A stretch of 64,000 nt of DNA from Aeribacillus composti (GTDB taxonomy: Bacteria; Bacillota; Bacilli; Bacillales; Aeribacillaceae): positions 1-64,000 of the forward strand of contig NZ_VISS01000023.1 of the NCBI RefSeq assembly GCF_007827555.1, given 5' to 3'. Position numbers and translations under genes: made by a program. Positions 1-10,746 of the stretch are shown piece by piece. Under the pieces are notes generated by a model. The model saw nothing but the letters and a program-made list of their open reading frames with translations. It did not search any database and was not told the origin of the DNA. Numbering within the stretch: position 1 is the stretch's first letter; each line of letters starts with the position of its first letter.

Positions 1-293
1 TGGGTTTCTTCAGTATTGCCTTTTTTCGGATCATCGGACAAGGGAATTTCCAATTTCTATGATTTTTCACCTTGACATATTACCGCAGGACTTTAATCAT
101 TACACTTATATTCTATCGAAAATAACACAATATATAATATGGGAAAATGGTATAATTTGTTATATAAAAATAGAGACTAGGAAATTTAATTACTAATTTC
201 GGGTCTTTTGGGGGGGAAGCGGAATTTGACAAGAGGATACTTTGGAGTTTTCAATGCCATTTTCAAAAAAATACATGCCAAATAAACCCACAT
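1..293. other. AT-rich leader, no gene seen
   Basis: No open frame, RNA gene or clear terminator could be supported here. The stretch is AT-rich and ends where the decayed transposase begins. A run of eight G at about 210-217 stands out but forms no obvious hairpin. Confidence 0.5.
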
Positions 294-790
294 ATGTATA
301 TTCGAATTAATAAGCAAAAAATAAAAATGGTTCTGTTCGTCAATATCTACAAATATGTCGTACATTTCGTGTAGACAATAAAGTTCGGCAACAAACGCTT
401 TATAATCTAGGGAGGTTAGAGCATTTATTAGAGAATGGCTCTGTCGATAAATAAATCGAGGGATTAATCAAATTTTCAGAGCGTTACTTTGACCGAATTC
501 ACGGGCAAGGCTCTTCCTCTTCTTTCTCCGTGCTTTGGACAAAAGAGTTTGGGCCGGTTTATCTGTTCCGAAAGGTATGGGAAAAGTTAGGGCTTGGTCG
601 GCTATTATGTAAAATCATGGATGATTCCGAGGCTGCTTCTCAGTATGACGAAGCCGTTTTTGCCATGGTGTTAAACCGTCTCATGGATCCCAATAGTAAG
701 CATGATATCTTCAAACAATGGATCGACACGGCGGCTTTTTTTATGAATAAAGCAAGCATATTCCTTTCTAGTCATCAGATGACCTGTTGA
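294..790 (+). pseudogene. IS1634-type transposase, 5' remnant
   Basis: This is the decayed N-terminal part of an insertion-sequence transposase. Starting from ATG 294 the product reads MYIRINKQKIK; after a frameshift near 330 it continues as NGSVRQYLQICRTFRVDN, LYNLGRLEHLLENGSVDK, an in-frame TAA near 450, then FSERYFDRIHGQG and the open stretch from 530 ending with VLNRLMDPNSK. The order of motifs (RINK, LYNLGRL, VLNRLMDP) is typical of IS1634-family transposases. The DDE catalytic region that should follow is missing, so the copy cannot move. No terminal inverted repeats were recognised. It sits directly upstream of lutA, where a regulator gene is often found. Confidence 0.8.
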
Positions 791-840
791 CTAAAGATAA
801 AAAAAGCGATAAAGTGAAAAGAAAAGGGTTACATCTTAGT

Positions 841-853
841 TGAAACTGTTTCA
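841..853. promoter_or_regulatory. Perfect palindrome upstream of lutA
   Basis: TGAAACTGTTTCA is a perfect 13-bp palindrome ending right at the lutA ribosome binding site. It could be an operator for a GntR-type LutR regulator. It lacks the central CG of a CcpA cre site. The role is inferred from position only. Confidence 0.35.
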
Positions 854-871
854 CAAGGCGGGGGGAGCAAA

Positions 872-1591
872 TTGAAAGTTTCATTATTTGTCACATGTTT
901 AGTGGATGTATTTAACGGTTCAGTAGGCAAAGCAACAGTTGAGCTTTTAGAAAGACTTGGATGCGAAGTAGAATTTCCGGAAAGCCAAATTTGCTGCGGA
1001 CAGCCTGCCTATAACAGCGGATATGTTCAAGCGGCAAAAGAAGCGATGAAAAATATGATTCTCACCTTTGAACATGCCGATTATGTTGTCACACCTTCCG
1101 GATCATGTGCCACGATGTTTAAGGAATATCCGCACATTTTTGATGAAGATCCGGTTTGGAAAGAAAAGGCGCAAAAGCTTGCAAATAAGACGTATGAATT
1201 AACACAGTTTATTGTAGATGTTTTAAATTTGGAAGATGTGGGCGCAACATTAAAAGGAAAAGCAACCTATCATACATCATGTCATATGACCCGTCTTCTT
1301 GGAGTTCAGGAGGCACCATTTAAATTGCTGGCAAACGTGAAGGGGCTTGAATTGGTTCCGCTTCCAAATGCATATGATTGCTGCGGCTTTGGCGGAACGT
1401 TTTCCGTCAAAATGGAACAAATATCTGAACAAATGGTTGATGAAAAAGTTCGGCATATTGAGGAAACCGATGCCGACTATTTAATCGGGGCAGACTGCGG
1501 CTGCTTAATGAATATCGGGGGGAGAATAAGCAGGAAAAATAAACAAGTCAAGGTCATGCACATTGCTGAGGTGTTAAACAGTATCGAATAA
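872..1591 (+). CDS. lutA: Lactate utilization protein A
   Basis: LutA is one of three iron-sulfur proteins that together oxidise L-lactate to pyruvate in the cytoplasm. The 239-residue product matches the family length (B. subtilis about 238) and carries two cysteine-rich CCG-type repeats: CCGQPAYN near residue 41, and YDCCGFGG near residue 170 with DCGC further on. The start is TTG, chosen because it lies just after a strong AAGGCGGGGGGAG ribosome binding site and gives the expected N-terminus MKVSLFVTC. lutB follows after 18 bases, so lutABC form one operon. Regulation may involve the palindrome at 841-853. Confidence 0.95.
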   Translation: MKVSLFVTCLVDVFNGSVGKATVELLERLGCEVEFPESQICCGQPAYNSGYVQAAKEAMKNMILTFEHADYVVTPSGSCATMFKEYPHIFDEDPVWKEKAQKLANKTYELTQFIVDVLNLEDVGATLKGKATYHTSCHMTRLLGVQEAPFKLLANVKGLELVPLPNAYDCCGFGGTFSVKMEQISEQMVDEKVRHIEETDADYLIGADCGCLMNIGGRISRKNKQVKVMHIAEVLNSIE

Positions 1592-1609
1592 TGGAGGGGG
1601 GAAAGCAGG

Positions 1610-3043
1610 ATGGCAATGAAAATTTCGGATCAGCCGTTTGATCAAAGGGTGCAAAAAAATATTGAAAACGATTTTATGAGAAATGCAGTCCAAGATGCTC
1701 AAGAAAGGCTGAGAAAAAGACGTCTGGAAGCTGCTGAAGAGCTTGGCAATTGGGAAGAATGGAGATCGCTCGGTGAACAAATCAGAAAGCATACATTGGA
1801 AAATTTGGACTATTATTTACACCAGTTAAGCGAAAATGTTGCAAAAAGGGGCGGACATGTTTTTTTTGCTCAAACAGCGGAGGAAGCGAACGATTACATC
1901 CAAAGTGTTATCAAGAAAAAAAAGGCTCGCAAAATTGTCAAATCGAAATCGATGGTGACGGAAGAAATTCATATGAATCAATGTTTGGAGGAAGCGGGCT
2001 GTGAAGTTATTGAAACGGATCTAGGCGAATATATATTGCAGATTGATGATCATGATCCGCCTTCGCACATTGTAGCCCCAGCCCTGCATAAAAATAAGGA
2101 ACAAATTCGAGATGTGTTTCAGCGAAAACTTGGGTATGAGAAAACAGAAAAGCCTGAGGAGCTTGCACTCCATGCGAGAAAAATGCTTAGGGAGGAATTT
2201 TTAACAGCGGATGTCGGCATCACAGGATGCAATTTTGCCATTGCCGAGTCTGGATCGTTTTGTTTAGTGACAAATGAGGGAAATGCCCGCATGGTGACGA
2301 CCATTCCGAAAACACAAATAACTGTCATGGGGATGGAAAGAATAGTTCCAACATTCGAAGAACTTGATGTGCTTGTCAGTCTTTTGACAAGGAGTGCAGT
2401 CGGTCAAAAATTAACGAGCTATATAACGGTTTTAACTGGTCCGAAACAAAAAGAGGATGTTGACGGACCGGAAGAATTCCATTTGGTGATTGTTGATAAC
2501 GGACGAAGCAAAATTTTAGGAACTGAATTCCAGCCTGTTCTTCAATGCATTCGTTGTGCAGCGTGCATTAACGTCTGTCCTGTATATCGGCATATAGGCG
2601 GCCACTCGTACGGATCGATTTACCCAGGTCCGATTGGTGCTGTATTGACGCCGCTTTTTGGTGGTTATGATGATTTTAAGGAATTGCCTTATGCTTCCAC
2701 ACTATGTGCCGCTTGTACGGAAGCATGCCCCGTAAAAATTCCGCTTCATGAACTTCTCCATAAGCATCGGCAAGTAATTGTCGAGCGGGAAGGACGAGCG
2801 CCAATAAGCGAGAAGCTGGCGATGAAGGCATTTGGAATAGGAGCATCGAATCAAAAACTGTATCAGTGGGGAACAAAACTGGCGCCAGCAGCCCTCAAAC
2901 CGTTTTCGAAAGACGGGAAAATTTCCAATGGACCAGGTCCTTTGAAAAATTGGACGTCCATACGTGATTTCCCGGCACCGGAAAAAAACAGCTTTCGCGA
3001 ATGGTTTCACAATCGTAAAAAAGAAAGTGGTGATCGTTCATGA
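1610..3043 (+). CDS. lutB: Lactate utilization iron-sulfur protein B
   Basis: LutB is the large electron-transferring subunit of the lactate oxidation system. The 477-residue protein has the LUD domain in its first two thirds ([42 protein letters not shown]) followed by a ferredoxin-like 4Fe-4S pair: [12 protein letters not shown] around residue 310 and CAACTEACP around residue 365. It aligns along its whole length with B. subtilis LutB as I remember it (479 residues). ATG 1610 is preceded by a GGGGGGAAAGCAGG ribosome binding site. Its stop overlaps the lutC start by four bases. Confidence 0.96.
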   Translation: MAMKISDQPFDQRVQKNIENDFMRNAVQDAQERLRKRRLEAAEELGNWEEWRSLGEQIRKHTLENLDYYLHQLSENVAKRGGHVFFAQTAEEANDYIQSVIKKKKARKIVKSKSMVTEEIHMNQCLEEAGCEVIETDLGEYILQIDDHDPPSHIVAPALHKNKEQIRDVFQRKLGYEKTEKPEELALHARKMLREEFLTADVGITGCNFAIAESGSFCLVTNEGNARMVTTIPKTQITVMGMERIVPTFEELDVLVSLLTRSAVGQKLTSYITVLTGPKQKEDVDGPEEFHLVIVDNGRSKILGTEFQPVLQCIRCAACINVCPVYRHIGGHSYGSIYPGPIGAVLTPLFGGYDDFKELPYASTLCAACTEACPVKIPLHELLHKHRQVIVEREGRAPISEKLAMKAFGIGASNQKLYQWGTKLAPAALKPFSKDGKISNGPGPLKNWTSIRDFPAPEKNSFREWFHNRKKESGDRS

Positions 3044-3759
3044 ACGGAACGATTCAAAATCGAGATTCGTTTTTGCAGATGATAGCTCAAAGGTTAGGAC
3101 GAAATCCCCGGAAGGAAGGGGTGGAACGGCCCAGCTGGTCATTTCACCCTCAAGAAAAAACACTTGCTGGTTATTCTTCCGACGAACTGGTTGATGCATT
3201 TATAAAACAATGTAAAAATGTTCATGTCGATGTATACAGAACGACTTCCAAATCATTGAAAAATACGCTGAAAGAGGCGATTGCTTTTTATGGAGGCGGT
3301 CCGATTGTGACGTGGGACGATCATCGGTTTGAAGCATTCGGGCTGATGCCTTTTTTATTGGAGGAATTGCCAAACGAAGGAACAGACGTGCATATATGGG
3401 ATCCTGAGCTTGGAAAAGAAAATATTCAAATTGCGGAAAGAGCAAATATCGGAATTACGTTCAGCGATTATACACTGGCTGAATCCGGAACGGTTGTCTT
3501 GTTGAATGGGGGAGGGAAAGGAAGGGCGGTCAGCCTTTTGCCGACAACGTATATTTCCATTATTCCGAAAAGCACGATCCTCCCTAGAATGACACAGGCC
3601 GCCAGAAAATTTCATCAAATGGTGGAAAAAGGCGAAACGATTTCTTCCTGCATTAATTTTATTACAGGACCGAGCAATTCAGCGGATATTGAAATGAACT
3701 TAGTGGTTGGCGTACATGGGCCAATTAAAACAGCCTATCTCATTATTGAAGATTGCTGA
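3040..3759 (+). CDS. lutC: Lactate utilization protein C
   Basis: LutC is the third member of the lactate utilization set, a LUD-domain protein of 239 residues. Visible family blocks include [29 protein letters not shown], and [15 protein letters not shown] near the end. The ATGA overlap with lutB implies translational coupling. A strong intrinsic terminator follows at 3783-3822, closing the operon. No lutR or lactate permease gene is present in the window. Confidence 0.95.
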   Translation: MNGTIQNRDSFLQMIAQRLGRNPRKEGVERPSWSFHPQEKTLAGYSSDELVDAFIKQCKNVHVDVYRTTSKSLKNTLKEAIAFYGGGPIVTWDDHRFEAFGLMPFLLEELPNEGTDVHIWDPELGKENIQIAERANIGITFSDYTLAESGTVVLLNGGGKGRAVSLLPTTYISIIPKSTILPRMTQAARKFHQMVEKGETISSCINFITGPSNSADIEMNLVVGVHGPIKTAYLIIEDC

Positions 3760-3782
3760 ATGGATTGACTAAAAAATTGAAC

Positions 3783-3822
3783 ATCTGGCGAAGTCCATCG
3801 AGGGGCCTCGCCAGATTTTTTT
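3783..3822 (+). terminator. lutABC terminator
   Basis: A 9-bp perfect stem (ATCTGGCGA / TCGCCAGAT) with a 16-nt loop is followed by a run of T, directly after lutC. Confidence 0.85.
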
Positions 3823-4043
3823 GGCAAATGTTCGAATTTTCCATACCCCGCTAGGACCTCTGACTTATGACTTGTTTTTAAAGTTAGAAAGTTTAGGAAC
3901 TGCGACGCCTTTGAAGTTATTTCTCTAACTACTCTAGATTGTTGTTTCAGCATCTCGGACTGTAGAAAAGACCTATTTCTGAAAAGCTATTAGAAGCCGT
4001 TCTATTTATGTGATGTGACTGTCTGTGTGCGTCAGCCCCGGTC

Positions 4044-5045
4044 TTATAAGCCTTTTACTATTTTTTTTAGCATTGTCGCTCGAAGTTCAATGATTGGCTG
4101 TGCGATCGTTTTGACAAAGCGGCTCGACAGCAAGAATGTAACGACAATTGAAACAATGGCGAATACCGTGATGCTTTCTATTTCTGTAAGCCAGCTTTCA
4201 AGTTCGCTGTCTCTGAACGATTGAATGATAAATCCGTGCAATAAATAAACGTAAAAAGTTCTTGTGCCCCATTCAGTGAAAAATTGACGCTTTTTCGGTA
4301 TTAACGAGAAAAATCCGAACGTCGTAATCAAAGTAAGAAAATAAAATCCGAGCCGCACCAGCCCTGAAAAGATATCCGTTTCGCCAAAAGCTGAATAAGG
4401 CATGGAACCGAACAGCCACTCATACTCAAAAGGCAAATAGAAATACGTCACAAATGTAAGCAACAGAGCACTTGCCCCTAAAGATCTTGCAGGCAGCTTC
4501 GTCATCATGGCAAAATGTTCTTTCTTTAAATAAAAACCTATTAAAAAAATAGGAAAAAAGACTAGTGTACGTGACAAGCTCAAATAGTTGCTGATGAAAT
4601 CAAAATATCCAGCTGCAATACCGATAAAGAACGAAAGTCCTAAAGCGACCAATTTATTCAATTTAGAAAACGGGATCAGCATGACGTTCCAGAAAAACAA
4701 ACTTATTAAAAACCAGAGGGACCAGTGCGGATTCAAAGGATCAATTGAATGGAGCAGATTGTCGCCTTTAATCAAAACATAATAAACTGTATAGATGCCA
4801 TGAAAAATGAAATATGGCAAAATGAGTTTTTTTGCTATTTTTTTAACGTATCCCTGTTTGTTAAACCCTTTGGCAAAAAAGCCGGAAATTAAAATGAACG
4901 CAGGCATATGAAACGTGTAAATAAATTTGTATATGTTCATCATAATGTAATTGTCTTCAATCATCGATCGAATAAAATGGCCGAACACGACAAGAAGAAT
5001 TAATATAAACTTGGCGTTATCAAAGTAGCTGTTCCTCTCATTCAT
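4044..5045 (-). CDS. ykrP: Acyltransferase 3 family membrane protein (YkrP-like)
   Basis: An integral membrane O-acyltransferase of the acyltransferase-3 superfamily, 333 residues with about ten hydrophobic segments. Family signatures are the N-terminal DNAKFILILLVVFGH (with the conserved His after the first helix), FHMPAFILISGFF and LWFLISLFFWN. Proteins of this type acylate exported polysaccharides or other envelope glycans; the substrate cannot be told here. The divergent neighbour is kinE and the next gene ogt, the same arrangement as ykrP-kinE-ogt in B. subtilis, which supports the symbol. ATG 5045 is preceded by GAAGGTGATAAC. Confidence 0.85.
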   Translation of the reverse strand: MNERNSYFDNAKFILILLVVFGHFIRSMIEDNYIMMNIYKFIYTFHMPAFILISGFFAKGFNKQGYVKKIAKKLILPYFIFHGIYTVYYVLIKGDNLLHSIDPLNPHWSLWFLISLFFWNVMLIPFSKLNKLVALGLSFFIGIAAGYFDFISNYLSLSRTLVFFPIFLIGFYLKKEHFAMMTKLPARSLGASALLLTFVTYFYLPFEYEWLFGSMPYSAFGETDIFSGLVRLGFYFLTLITTFGFFSLIPKKRQFFTEWGTRTFYVYLLHGFIIQSFRDSELESWLTEIESITVFAIVSIVVTFLLSSRFVKTIAQPIIELRATMLKKIVKGL

Positions 5046-5219
5046 GTTATCACCTTCAAAAAAAGTTTCGATTTAAAATATAAGACAAATTCAACATTTT
5101 GTAAACAGTCGTACTGAAAGGTACATCGAATTGACTAAATTGACAGTGCATGAAGGATTCTAACGTAATTTGTAGAAAATGTAAATATATTGAGAGTGTT
5201 AAAATGAGAGGTGGGAAGT

Positions 5220-7376
5220 TTGAAGCAAAACATTGCAGCCATTGAAGAAGATTTGTTGACAAAGCGTTTAAAAAAAGCGCAACAAGAAAATGAAAAATTA
5301 AAAAAATATTACGAAATTTTCGATCGATCAATAGATGCTATGGTGCTTTTAGATCATCACGGCAAGTTTTTTCAAGTAAATCAGTCAGCATGCCGCCTTT
5401 TTGAAATGGAAAAAGAAGTCATACTAGAGAAGTCGATAGATGATTTTGTAGCAGCTCTGCCAGGAAACGAATTTATAAAAAATTTTTCTGATCATGAAAA
5501 ACAGCAATATGCGGAACTCATGTTAAAACTGGAAAACGGCCGAATCAAATATGTTGAATACAGCATCATTGAGAACATTTACGGCACATACAATCTTGCT
5601 ATTTTTCGGGATGTTTCTTCGAAAAAAATTCTTGAACAGGAACGATCGATCAATGAACAGCTGTTTCCGGATTTATTTGACCGTGCTGTTGACGGCATTG
5701 TCATTTTTGATTACGAAGGATTTATTATAGATGCCAATCAATCATTTTGTACAAGCTTTTGCATTCCGAGTGATGAACTCAAAAACTATAAATTTTCAGA
5801 TTTTATCGAAGATGAGAAAATGAAAAAATATTTTTATGAAGTATTGTTTGAAAAAGGAAAAATGAAAGGAGAAATGCCTGTCCGATTAAAAGACGGAACG
5901 CGAAAAATTTTTGAATTTACGACCACGTCAAACATTTTACACGGATTTTACATGTCGATATTGCGCGATATTACAGAGAAGAGGCTTATGGAACAGCAAA
6001 TTTTGAAGAGTGAAGAAAGGTTTAGAGAAATTTTTGAAAATGCTCTTGATGCCATCCTTATTTGGGATCATTTTGGAAATATTATACGCGCGAATCAATG
6101 GGCTTGCCGCATATTTGAACTCCCCTTTGATGAACTGTTGAAAAGCAATTTAATGCGATTTATCAATGCAAATGATCCAAAGTTTTTGCAGGTGAAAGAT
6201 GAATATTTAAAATCTGGTGCCATCCGGGAAGAATTAATGTTTTACATGCCGAACGGACAAAAGAAGCAGCTCGAATTCACATCAAAATACAACCCGAAGG
6301 AAAAAACCCATATGACCATATTGCGAAATATCAGCGACCGGAAACGAATGGAAAAAGAATTGCGTGAAAGTGAACAAAAATTCCGGAATGTGTTTAACGG
6401 AGCGATGGACGGCATTCTTCTGTTTAATGATGATTGGGTGATTGTTGATGCCAATCCTGCTGCAATGCAAATTTTAGGATTAACACAAGATCAAATTGGA
6501 CGTGATTGCATATTCCGATTTTTTCCCATTCATTTTAAAAGTGATTGGAAAATGGATGGGTTGACGAAAGAATTTGCGATTACGGTGAAAAATAAGCAGG
6601 AAAGAATTCTCGAATGTTCATTTAAACGCCACATTATTGAAAATATGAATTTAGTTATATTTCGCGATATCACTGAAAGAAAAGAAATCGAAGAGCGGCT
6701 GAGAAAATCGGACACTCTCAATATTGTTGGGGAATTGGCAGCCGGAATAGCCCATGAAATCCGCAATCCAATGACAGCGTTAAAAGGATTTATCCAGCTG
6801 CTGCAAGGAAGCATAAAAGAAGATTATTCCATGTATTTCAATGTCATTACTTCTGAGCTGAAGCGAATTGAATCAATCATTGATGAATTTCTTATTTTGG
6901 CGAAGCCTCAAGCTGTTCGATTTGAACAAAAAAATATTGTGAAAATCATGAAAGATACGATAGAATTATTAAATGCACAGGCTATTCTAGTAAATGTGCA
7001 AATTCATTTAGACTACGGGGAAGTGCCGGAAATATTTTGCGAACCCAATCAATTAAAACAAGTTTTTATTAACATATTAAAAAATGCAATCGAAGTGATG
7101 CCAAATGGAGGCAATATTTATGTTTCGATCACAAAAGAAGATGATCACCGGGTTCAAATTTCCATTCAAGATGAAGGGCCAGGCATTCCAAAAAATAAAC
7201 TGAAGCGGCTTGGGGAGCCGTTTTATACAACGAAAGAGCGGGGAACAGGCCTAGGTCTTATGGTAAGCTACAAAATAATTAAAGAGCACAATGGGAAAAT
7301 TGATGTCAAAAGCAAAGTAGGGTATGGAACGACATTTTATATTTCGCTCCCTATCAATGGTCAAGAAGGTGTGTAG
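5220..7376 (+). CDS. kinE: Sporulation sensor histidine kinase KinE
   Basis: A soluble multi-PAS histidine kinase expected to feed phosphate to Spo0F in the sporulation phosphorelay. Four PAS domains lie roughly at residues 25-125, 145-250, 265-375 and 385-490, each with the DANQ/DANP-type motif. The phosphoacceptor is His512 in AHEIRNP, followed by N box (NQLKQVFINILKNA), G1 (DEGPGIP) and G2 (GTGLGL). No membrane segment is seen. I prefer TTG 5220 because GAGAGGTGGG lies six bases before it, while the longer GTG at 5211 falls inside that ribosome binding site. The length (718) and the ykrP / ogt neighbours match B. subtilis KinE. ogt follows after one base. Confidence 0.88.
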   Translation: MKQNIAAIEEDLLTKRLKKAQQENEKLKKYYEIFDRSIDAMVLLDHHGKFFQVNQSACRLFEMEKEVILEKSIDDFVAALPGNEFIKNFSDHEKQQYAELMLKLENGRIKYVEYSIIENIYGTYNLAIFRDVSSKKILEQERSINEQLFPDLFDRAVDGIVIFDYEGFIIDANQSFCTSFCIPSDELKNYKFSDFIEDEKMKKYFYEVLFEKGKMKGEMPVRLKDGTRKIFEFTTTSNILHGFYMSILRDITEKRLMEQQILKSEERFREIFENALDAILIWDHFGNIIRANQWACRIFELPFDELLKSNLMRFINANDPKFLQVKDEYLKSGAIREELMFYMPNGQKKQLEFTSKYNPKEKTHMTILRNISDRKRMEKELRESEQKFRNVFNGAMDGILLFNDDWVIVDANPAAMQILGLTQDQIGRDCIFRFFPIHFKSDWKMDGLTKEFAITVKNKQERILECSFKRHIIENMNLVIFRDITERKEIEERLRKSDTLNIVGELAAGIAHEIRNPMTALKGFIQLLQGSIKEDYSMYFNVITSELKRIESIIDEFLILAKPQAVRFEQKNIVKIMKDTIELLNAQAILVNVQIHLDYGEVPEIFCEPNQLKQVFINILKNAIEVMPNGGNIYVSITKEDDHRVQISIQDEGPGIPKNKLKRLGEPFYTTKERGTGLGLMVSYKIIKEHNGKIDVKSKVGYGTTFYISLPINGQEGV

Positions 7377-7377
7377 G

Positions 7378-7872
7378 ATGTACTTTTTGCATACAATGAA
7401 CAGCCCTATTGGTACGATCGGGATTATAGAGGAAAAGAATCGAATTGTCTCTTTGTTGATGGATGAGCAGGAGCTTACAGAGCTTCTGGCATCTTCAAAA
7501 GTTGTGGAACATAAAACGGATCTATTGGAAGAGGCAGCGAAACAGCTTAAGGAATATTTTCAAAGAAGACGAAAAATATTTTCCCTTCCCATTTTTCCAA
7601 AAGGCACTTCATTTCAGCAAAAAGTATGGAAAGAGTTGATGAACATTCCATACGGTGAAGCTAGAAGCTATCAATATGTTGCAGATGGGATCGGAAATCC
7701 GAAAGCTGTTCGGGCAGTTGGCCAAGCCAATAAAGCGAATCCTATCCCGATCATAATTCCTTGCCATCGGGTGATTGGCAAAAACGGAGCGCTTGTAGGC
7801 TATGCAGGCAATCAAACGGATAAAAAAGCTTTTTTGCTGCAATTAGAGCAGTGCAAAAATTGGGCATCATAG
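7378..7872 (+). CDS. ogt: Methylated-DNA--protein-cysteine methyltransferase
   Basis: Ogt repairs O6-methylguanine by irreversible transfer of the methyl group to its own cysteine. The 164-residue protein carries the active-site motif PIIIPCHRVIG, with Cys at about residue 135, and the upstream helix-turn-helix QKVWKELMNIPYGEARSY. ATG 7378 gives the usual N-terminus MYFLHTMNSPIGTIG and lies one base after the kinE stop, with the AAGGTG in the end of kinE as ribosome binding site, so the pair is likely cotranscribed. A terminator follows at 7888. Confidence 0.95.
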   Translation: MYFLHTMNSPIGTIGIIEEKNRIVSLLMDEQELTELLASSKVVEHKTDLLEEAAKQLKEYFQRRRKIFSLPIFPKGTSFQQKVWKELMNIPYGEARSYQYVADGIGNPKAVRAVGQANKANPIPIIIPCHRVIGKNGALVGYAGNQTDKKAFLLQLEQCKNWAS

Positions 7873-7887
7873 AACCTTTCAAAATGA

Positions 7888-7917
7888 AAAACTCTGCGAT
7901 GCCTGCGCAGAGTTTTT
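7888..7917 (+). terminator. ogt terminator
   Basis: Stem AAACTCTGCG / CGCAGAGTTT with a short loop and following T residues, 16 bases after the ogt stop. It lies between convergent ogt and yaaN and could serve both strands. Confidence 0.8.
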
Positions 7918-8041
7918 AAAAAATTTGCTGTTTTTACGATGTAAATGCTGTGCCGGCATTTAAAAAAGCTTGGACGAATCACTCAACAGCTGTATATGTG
8001 TAAAATCTTTCCTCTATAAAAATCATCCCGGTTTTTCTTTT

Positions 8042-9211
8042 TTATTCTTGTTTAAATTGCAATAGTCTCGTTTTTAAGTCTTTCTCGAGCTGCATTAGTT
8101 CTTGCTCAGCCTGCTGCCTTTTTAGACGTCCTTCCTGTTGGATCCTGAGCGTTTCTTCGATTGTTGAAATTAGGTCGTCCTGTGTTTTTTTCAACGTTTC
8201 AATATCGACGATGCCTCGTTCATTTTCCCTGGCTGTTTCAATTGTGTTTGCTTTCAGCATTTCTGCATTTTTCAAAAGCAGCTCGTTCGTCGTTTTCGTC
8301 ACTTGCTTTTGGGCCTCCAGTGCTCCTTTTTGCCGATATAAGGTGAGAGCGATCGCAATTTGGTTTTTCCATAAAGGAATAGACGTCAAAATGGAGGATT
8401 GGATTTTTTCCGCTAATGTTTGATTCATATTTTGAATCATCCGGATTTGCGGAGCCGTTTGGATTGTAATTTGCCTAGATAGCTTTAAATCATGGATCCG
8501 TTTTTCCAACCGATCAGCAAATTGAAGCATGTCGTTTACTTCTTGAACCGCCATTTGATCTCCAGTTGTTTCCGCTTTTTTTTGCAATTCCGGTATTACT
8601 TTTGTATGGAGCTCCTCCAATTTTAATTCACCAGCAGCGATGTAAATGTTTAGCGCGTGAAAGTATTCCTTATTATGCTCATATAAACGATCGAGCAATT
8701 GAATATCGGACATCAGCGCTTTTTTTGAATTTTCCAGCCGGACTGTAATGCGTTCGATTTGTGCCCCGATTTTTTGGTATTTGGATAAAATTTCATTGAT
8801 CGAACTAGATATTTTCTTGAAAAGACGAGAAAAGAAGTTTCGTTTTTCCGGTTTTAATTCTTCCGGGTTTACTTGTTCGAGTTTGCTCATCAGCTCTTTT
8901 AAAATATCGCCTATAGGCCCGATATCCTTTTTTTGAACATAGTCCAGCATTTCGTGGGAAAAACTGGAGAGCTTTTGCTGAGCGGAAGCCCCAAATTGGA
9001 CGATCGAATGCCGGTTTTTGTAATCAATTTGAGCTGCCAGCTGTGCAGCCTTTGCTTTATGCTCCTGTGAGAGCATGTCGATAAATTTTTTCGGCTGTTC
9101 TTCTTCGCTGACTGCTAAAGGTGATGCGGGCTTATCTTCTTTTTCTCCAAATGGGTCCTTTAATAGATCATCTAATAGATCCAACTCTTTCTTTTCTTCC
9201 AACGTAATCAC
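8042..9211 (-). CDS. yaaN: TelA/KlaA-type toxic anion resistance family protein (YaaN-like)
   Basis: A cytoplasmic, largely alpha-helical 389-residue protein of the TelA family, named for tellurite resistance but of unclear biochemical role. The central block [12 protein letters not shown], the [20 protein letters not shown] stretch and the C-terminal helix [15 protein letters not shown] are characteristic, and coiled-coil content is high after residue 120. It starts with GTG inside a GTGA overlap with the stop of xpaC, so translation is coupled. The pair xpaC-yaaN is also adjacent in B. subtilis, though at another chromosomal place. Confidence 0.88.
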   Translation of the reverse strand: MITLEEKKELDLLDDLLKDPFGEKEDKPASPLAVSEEEQPKKFIDMLSQEHKAKAAQLAAQIDYKNRHSIVQFGASAQQKLSSFSHEMLDYVQKKDIGPIGDILKELMSKLEQVNPEELKPEKRNFFSRLFKKISSSINEILSKYQKIGAQIERITVRLENSKKALMSDIQLLDRLYEHNKEYFHALNIYIAAGELKLEELHTKVIPELQKKAETTGDQMAVQEVNDMLQFADRLEKRIHDLKLSRQITIQTAPQIRMIQNMNQTLAEKIQSSILTSIPLWKNQIAIALTLYRQKGALEAQKQVTKTTNELLLKNAEMLKANTIETARENERGIVDIETLKKTQDDLISTIEETLRIQQEGRLKRQQAEQELMQLEKDLKTRLLQFKQE

Positions 9212-9834
9212 CTATCTTTCCATTTCGTTGTTTGTTTTTTCGCAACATTTAATTCAAATTGAAGATGTTCGATATCATTCGATAAAACGGTGATTAAATC
9301 TTTCTCCAATGATTCGCAAATTTGATTCAACATCTGTTTCGTTTCTTCCAATGATGATTTAACGTTCTGATCGCGGATCGGCTGGGCGGAAAGAAACGTA
9401 TACTTTTCTGCAAGCTCCACGCAAGAATCTAAATGATAGAAAAAGAATGATTCGCCTTGATAGAAGCGTTTCGGCTCCTTTTCAACGACATGATATATAC
9501 GTTTGGAAAGCCTGATTGCTTCGACAAGCTGCTGAATCGTTCCGAGCGATCGGGCTCTAAATAAGGTGCGCTGCAGTCGGGCAATTTTTTGTCTTGCTTC
9601 TTTTAAATTTTCCTGTACATATTTGTATTCACTGGCTGTCAATCCGTTTTGCTTCAGCCAATTTCTTTTTTGCAGCCATTTGGTGATATAATAGACGATA
9701 ATACCGCCTGCAACAGCATACAAAGACGATTGAATGAAAGCTTGGTCAAATCCTAAAAACAAGGCAAACCAAAGAACAGACATCGAACAAACAGCAATAA
9801 AACTTCTTATGAAAAACAAGAATATCGATTTCAT
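9208..9834 (-). CDS. xpaC: XpaC family protein
   Basis: A 208-residue protein of the XpaC family (named for 5-bromo-4-chloroindolyl phosphate hydrolysis; true function unknown). Two adjoining hydrophobic helices lie at about residues 5-45 ([18 protein letters not shown], then [16 protein letters not shown]), followed by a charged helical domain with [12 protein letters not shown]. The start at 9834 is chosen for its AGGGGTAGG ribosome binding site; a longer reading from 9876 lacks one. First gene of a two-gene operon with yaaN. The upstream region is AT-rich, without a clear promoter. Confidence 0.85.
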   Translation of the reverse strand: MKSIFLFFIRSFIAVCSMSVLWFALFLGFDQAFIQSSLYAVAGGIIVYYITKWLQKRNWLKQNGLTASEYKYVQENLKEARQKIARLQRTLFRARSLGTIQQLVEAIRLSKRIYHVVEKEPKRFYQGESFFFYHLDSCVELAEKYTFLSAQPIRDQNVKSSLEETKQMLNQICESLEKDLITVLSNDIEHLQFELNVAKKQTTKWKDR

Positions 9835-10013
9835 GATCCTACCCCTGTCAGCATTATTTAATAAATTTACGAACAAACGGAAAGCAAGGTTTCGCTTTTT
9901 ACTACAATTTTACTACAATTTAGACAAAAAGTAGAATGATTTGTGAATCGGAATGGAACGAAACGTTTTTTCAAACGTAATAAAGTAAAAAAATAAATAA
10001 TGGAGGGAAATCC

Positions 10014-10328
10014 ATGATTATTACAACAACCAATTCTTTGCAAGGAAAGGAAATTGAAGAATACTTGGGGATTGTCAGCGGTACAACCATTCTTGGTGCA
10101 AACATTGTCCGCGATTTTTTGGCAGGCATTACGGATATTGTCGGCGGCAGAAGCGGCGCATATGAAAGCAAGCTTTCAGAAGGAAGGGAAATAGCTATTG
10201 AAGAAATGACAGCGAAAGCTAGAAATCTGGGAGCCAATGCTGTGATTGGAGTGGATCTTGACTTTGAAACATTACGAGATGGGATGATGATGGTTGTAGC
10301 AACTGGAACAGCTGTAAAAATCCGATAA
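10014..10328 (+). CDS. YbjQ/UPF0145 family protein
   Basis: A 104-residue cytoplasmic protein of the YbjQ (UPF0145, putative heavy-metal-binding) family. Conserved features are the N-terminal [37 protein letters not shown], the RSGAYES motif and [13 protein letters not shown]. Members form pentamers; the function is not established. Start ATG 10014 has an optimal GGAGGGAAATCC ribosome binding site. It appears to be a single-gene unit. Confidence 0.9.
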   Translation: MIITTTNSLQGKEIEEYLGIVSGTTILGANIVRDFLAGITDIVGGRSGAYESKLSEGREIAIEEMTAKARNLGANAVIGVDLDFETLRDGMMMVVATGTAVKIR

Positions 10329-10746
10329 AATTGCGCTGTTTTTTAGGCTTGTCATTGTGATGATAGAAATAAGCGCAGCTTTTCTTAATGAAAGGAAAGA
10401 AATTTCCGACAATATTTTAAATAGAAAACAAGCATCTTATCATTGCTCAAATATTGTCCTCCGACCTATAAAACGGCAGCGGTTATTGAGGCAATAAGCT
10501 TTGGTCTGCTGTCAGCGAGTAAAAAAGAAGTCGAATTTTTTCTTTTAAAAAGTCTTTTGGATAAGCTTTTTATGACTGTATGAATGATTTGACAATCCTC
10601 CTTACATAAATATTAAAGAGGATTGTCAAATACTTGTGTAAAAATATTGTCTAAATTTGCGAATCTATTTACAAAAATAGTAGAATCTGTAATAATAACC
10701 GAGTGCGTGTCTTTAGACCGCGAGATTTGGAAGGAGGATATGAGAA
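10329..10746. other. Intergenic region with long inverted repeat
   Basis: No coding frame is supported in this 418-base stretch. It holds the inverted repeat at 10587-10631 and, just before 10747, the ribosome binding site of the Spo0E-like gene. Confidence 0.6.
10587..10631. repeat. 14-bp perfect inverted repeat
   Basis: ATTTGACAATCCTC at 10587-10600 and its exact complement at 10618-10631 enclose a 17-base AT-rich loop. No T run follows, so it is not a standard terminator. It lies about 115 bases upstream of the Spo0E-like gene. Confidence 0.7.

Noticed and set aside
5211-5219. GTG 5211 as the kinE start
   Set aside because: It lies inside the Shine-Dalgarno sequence; TTG 5220 has proper spacing.
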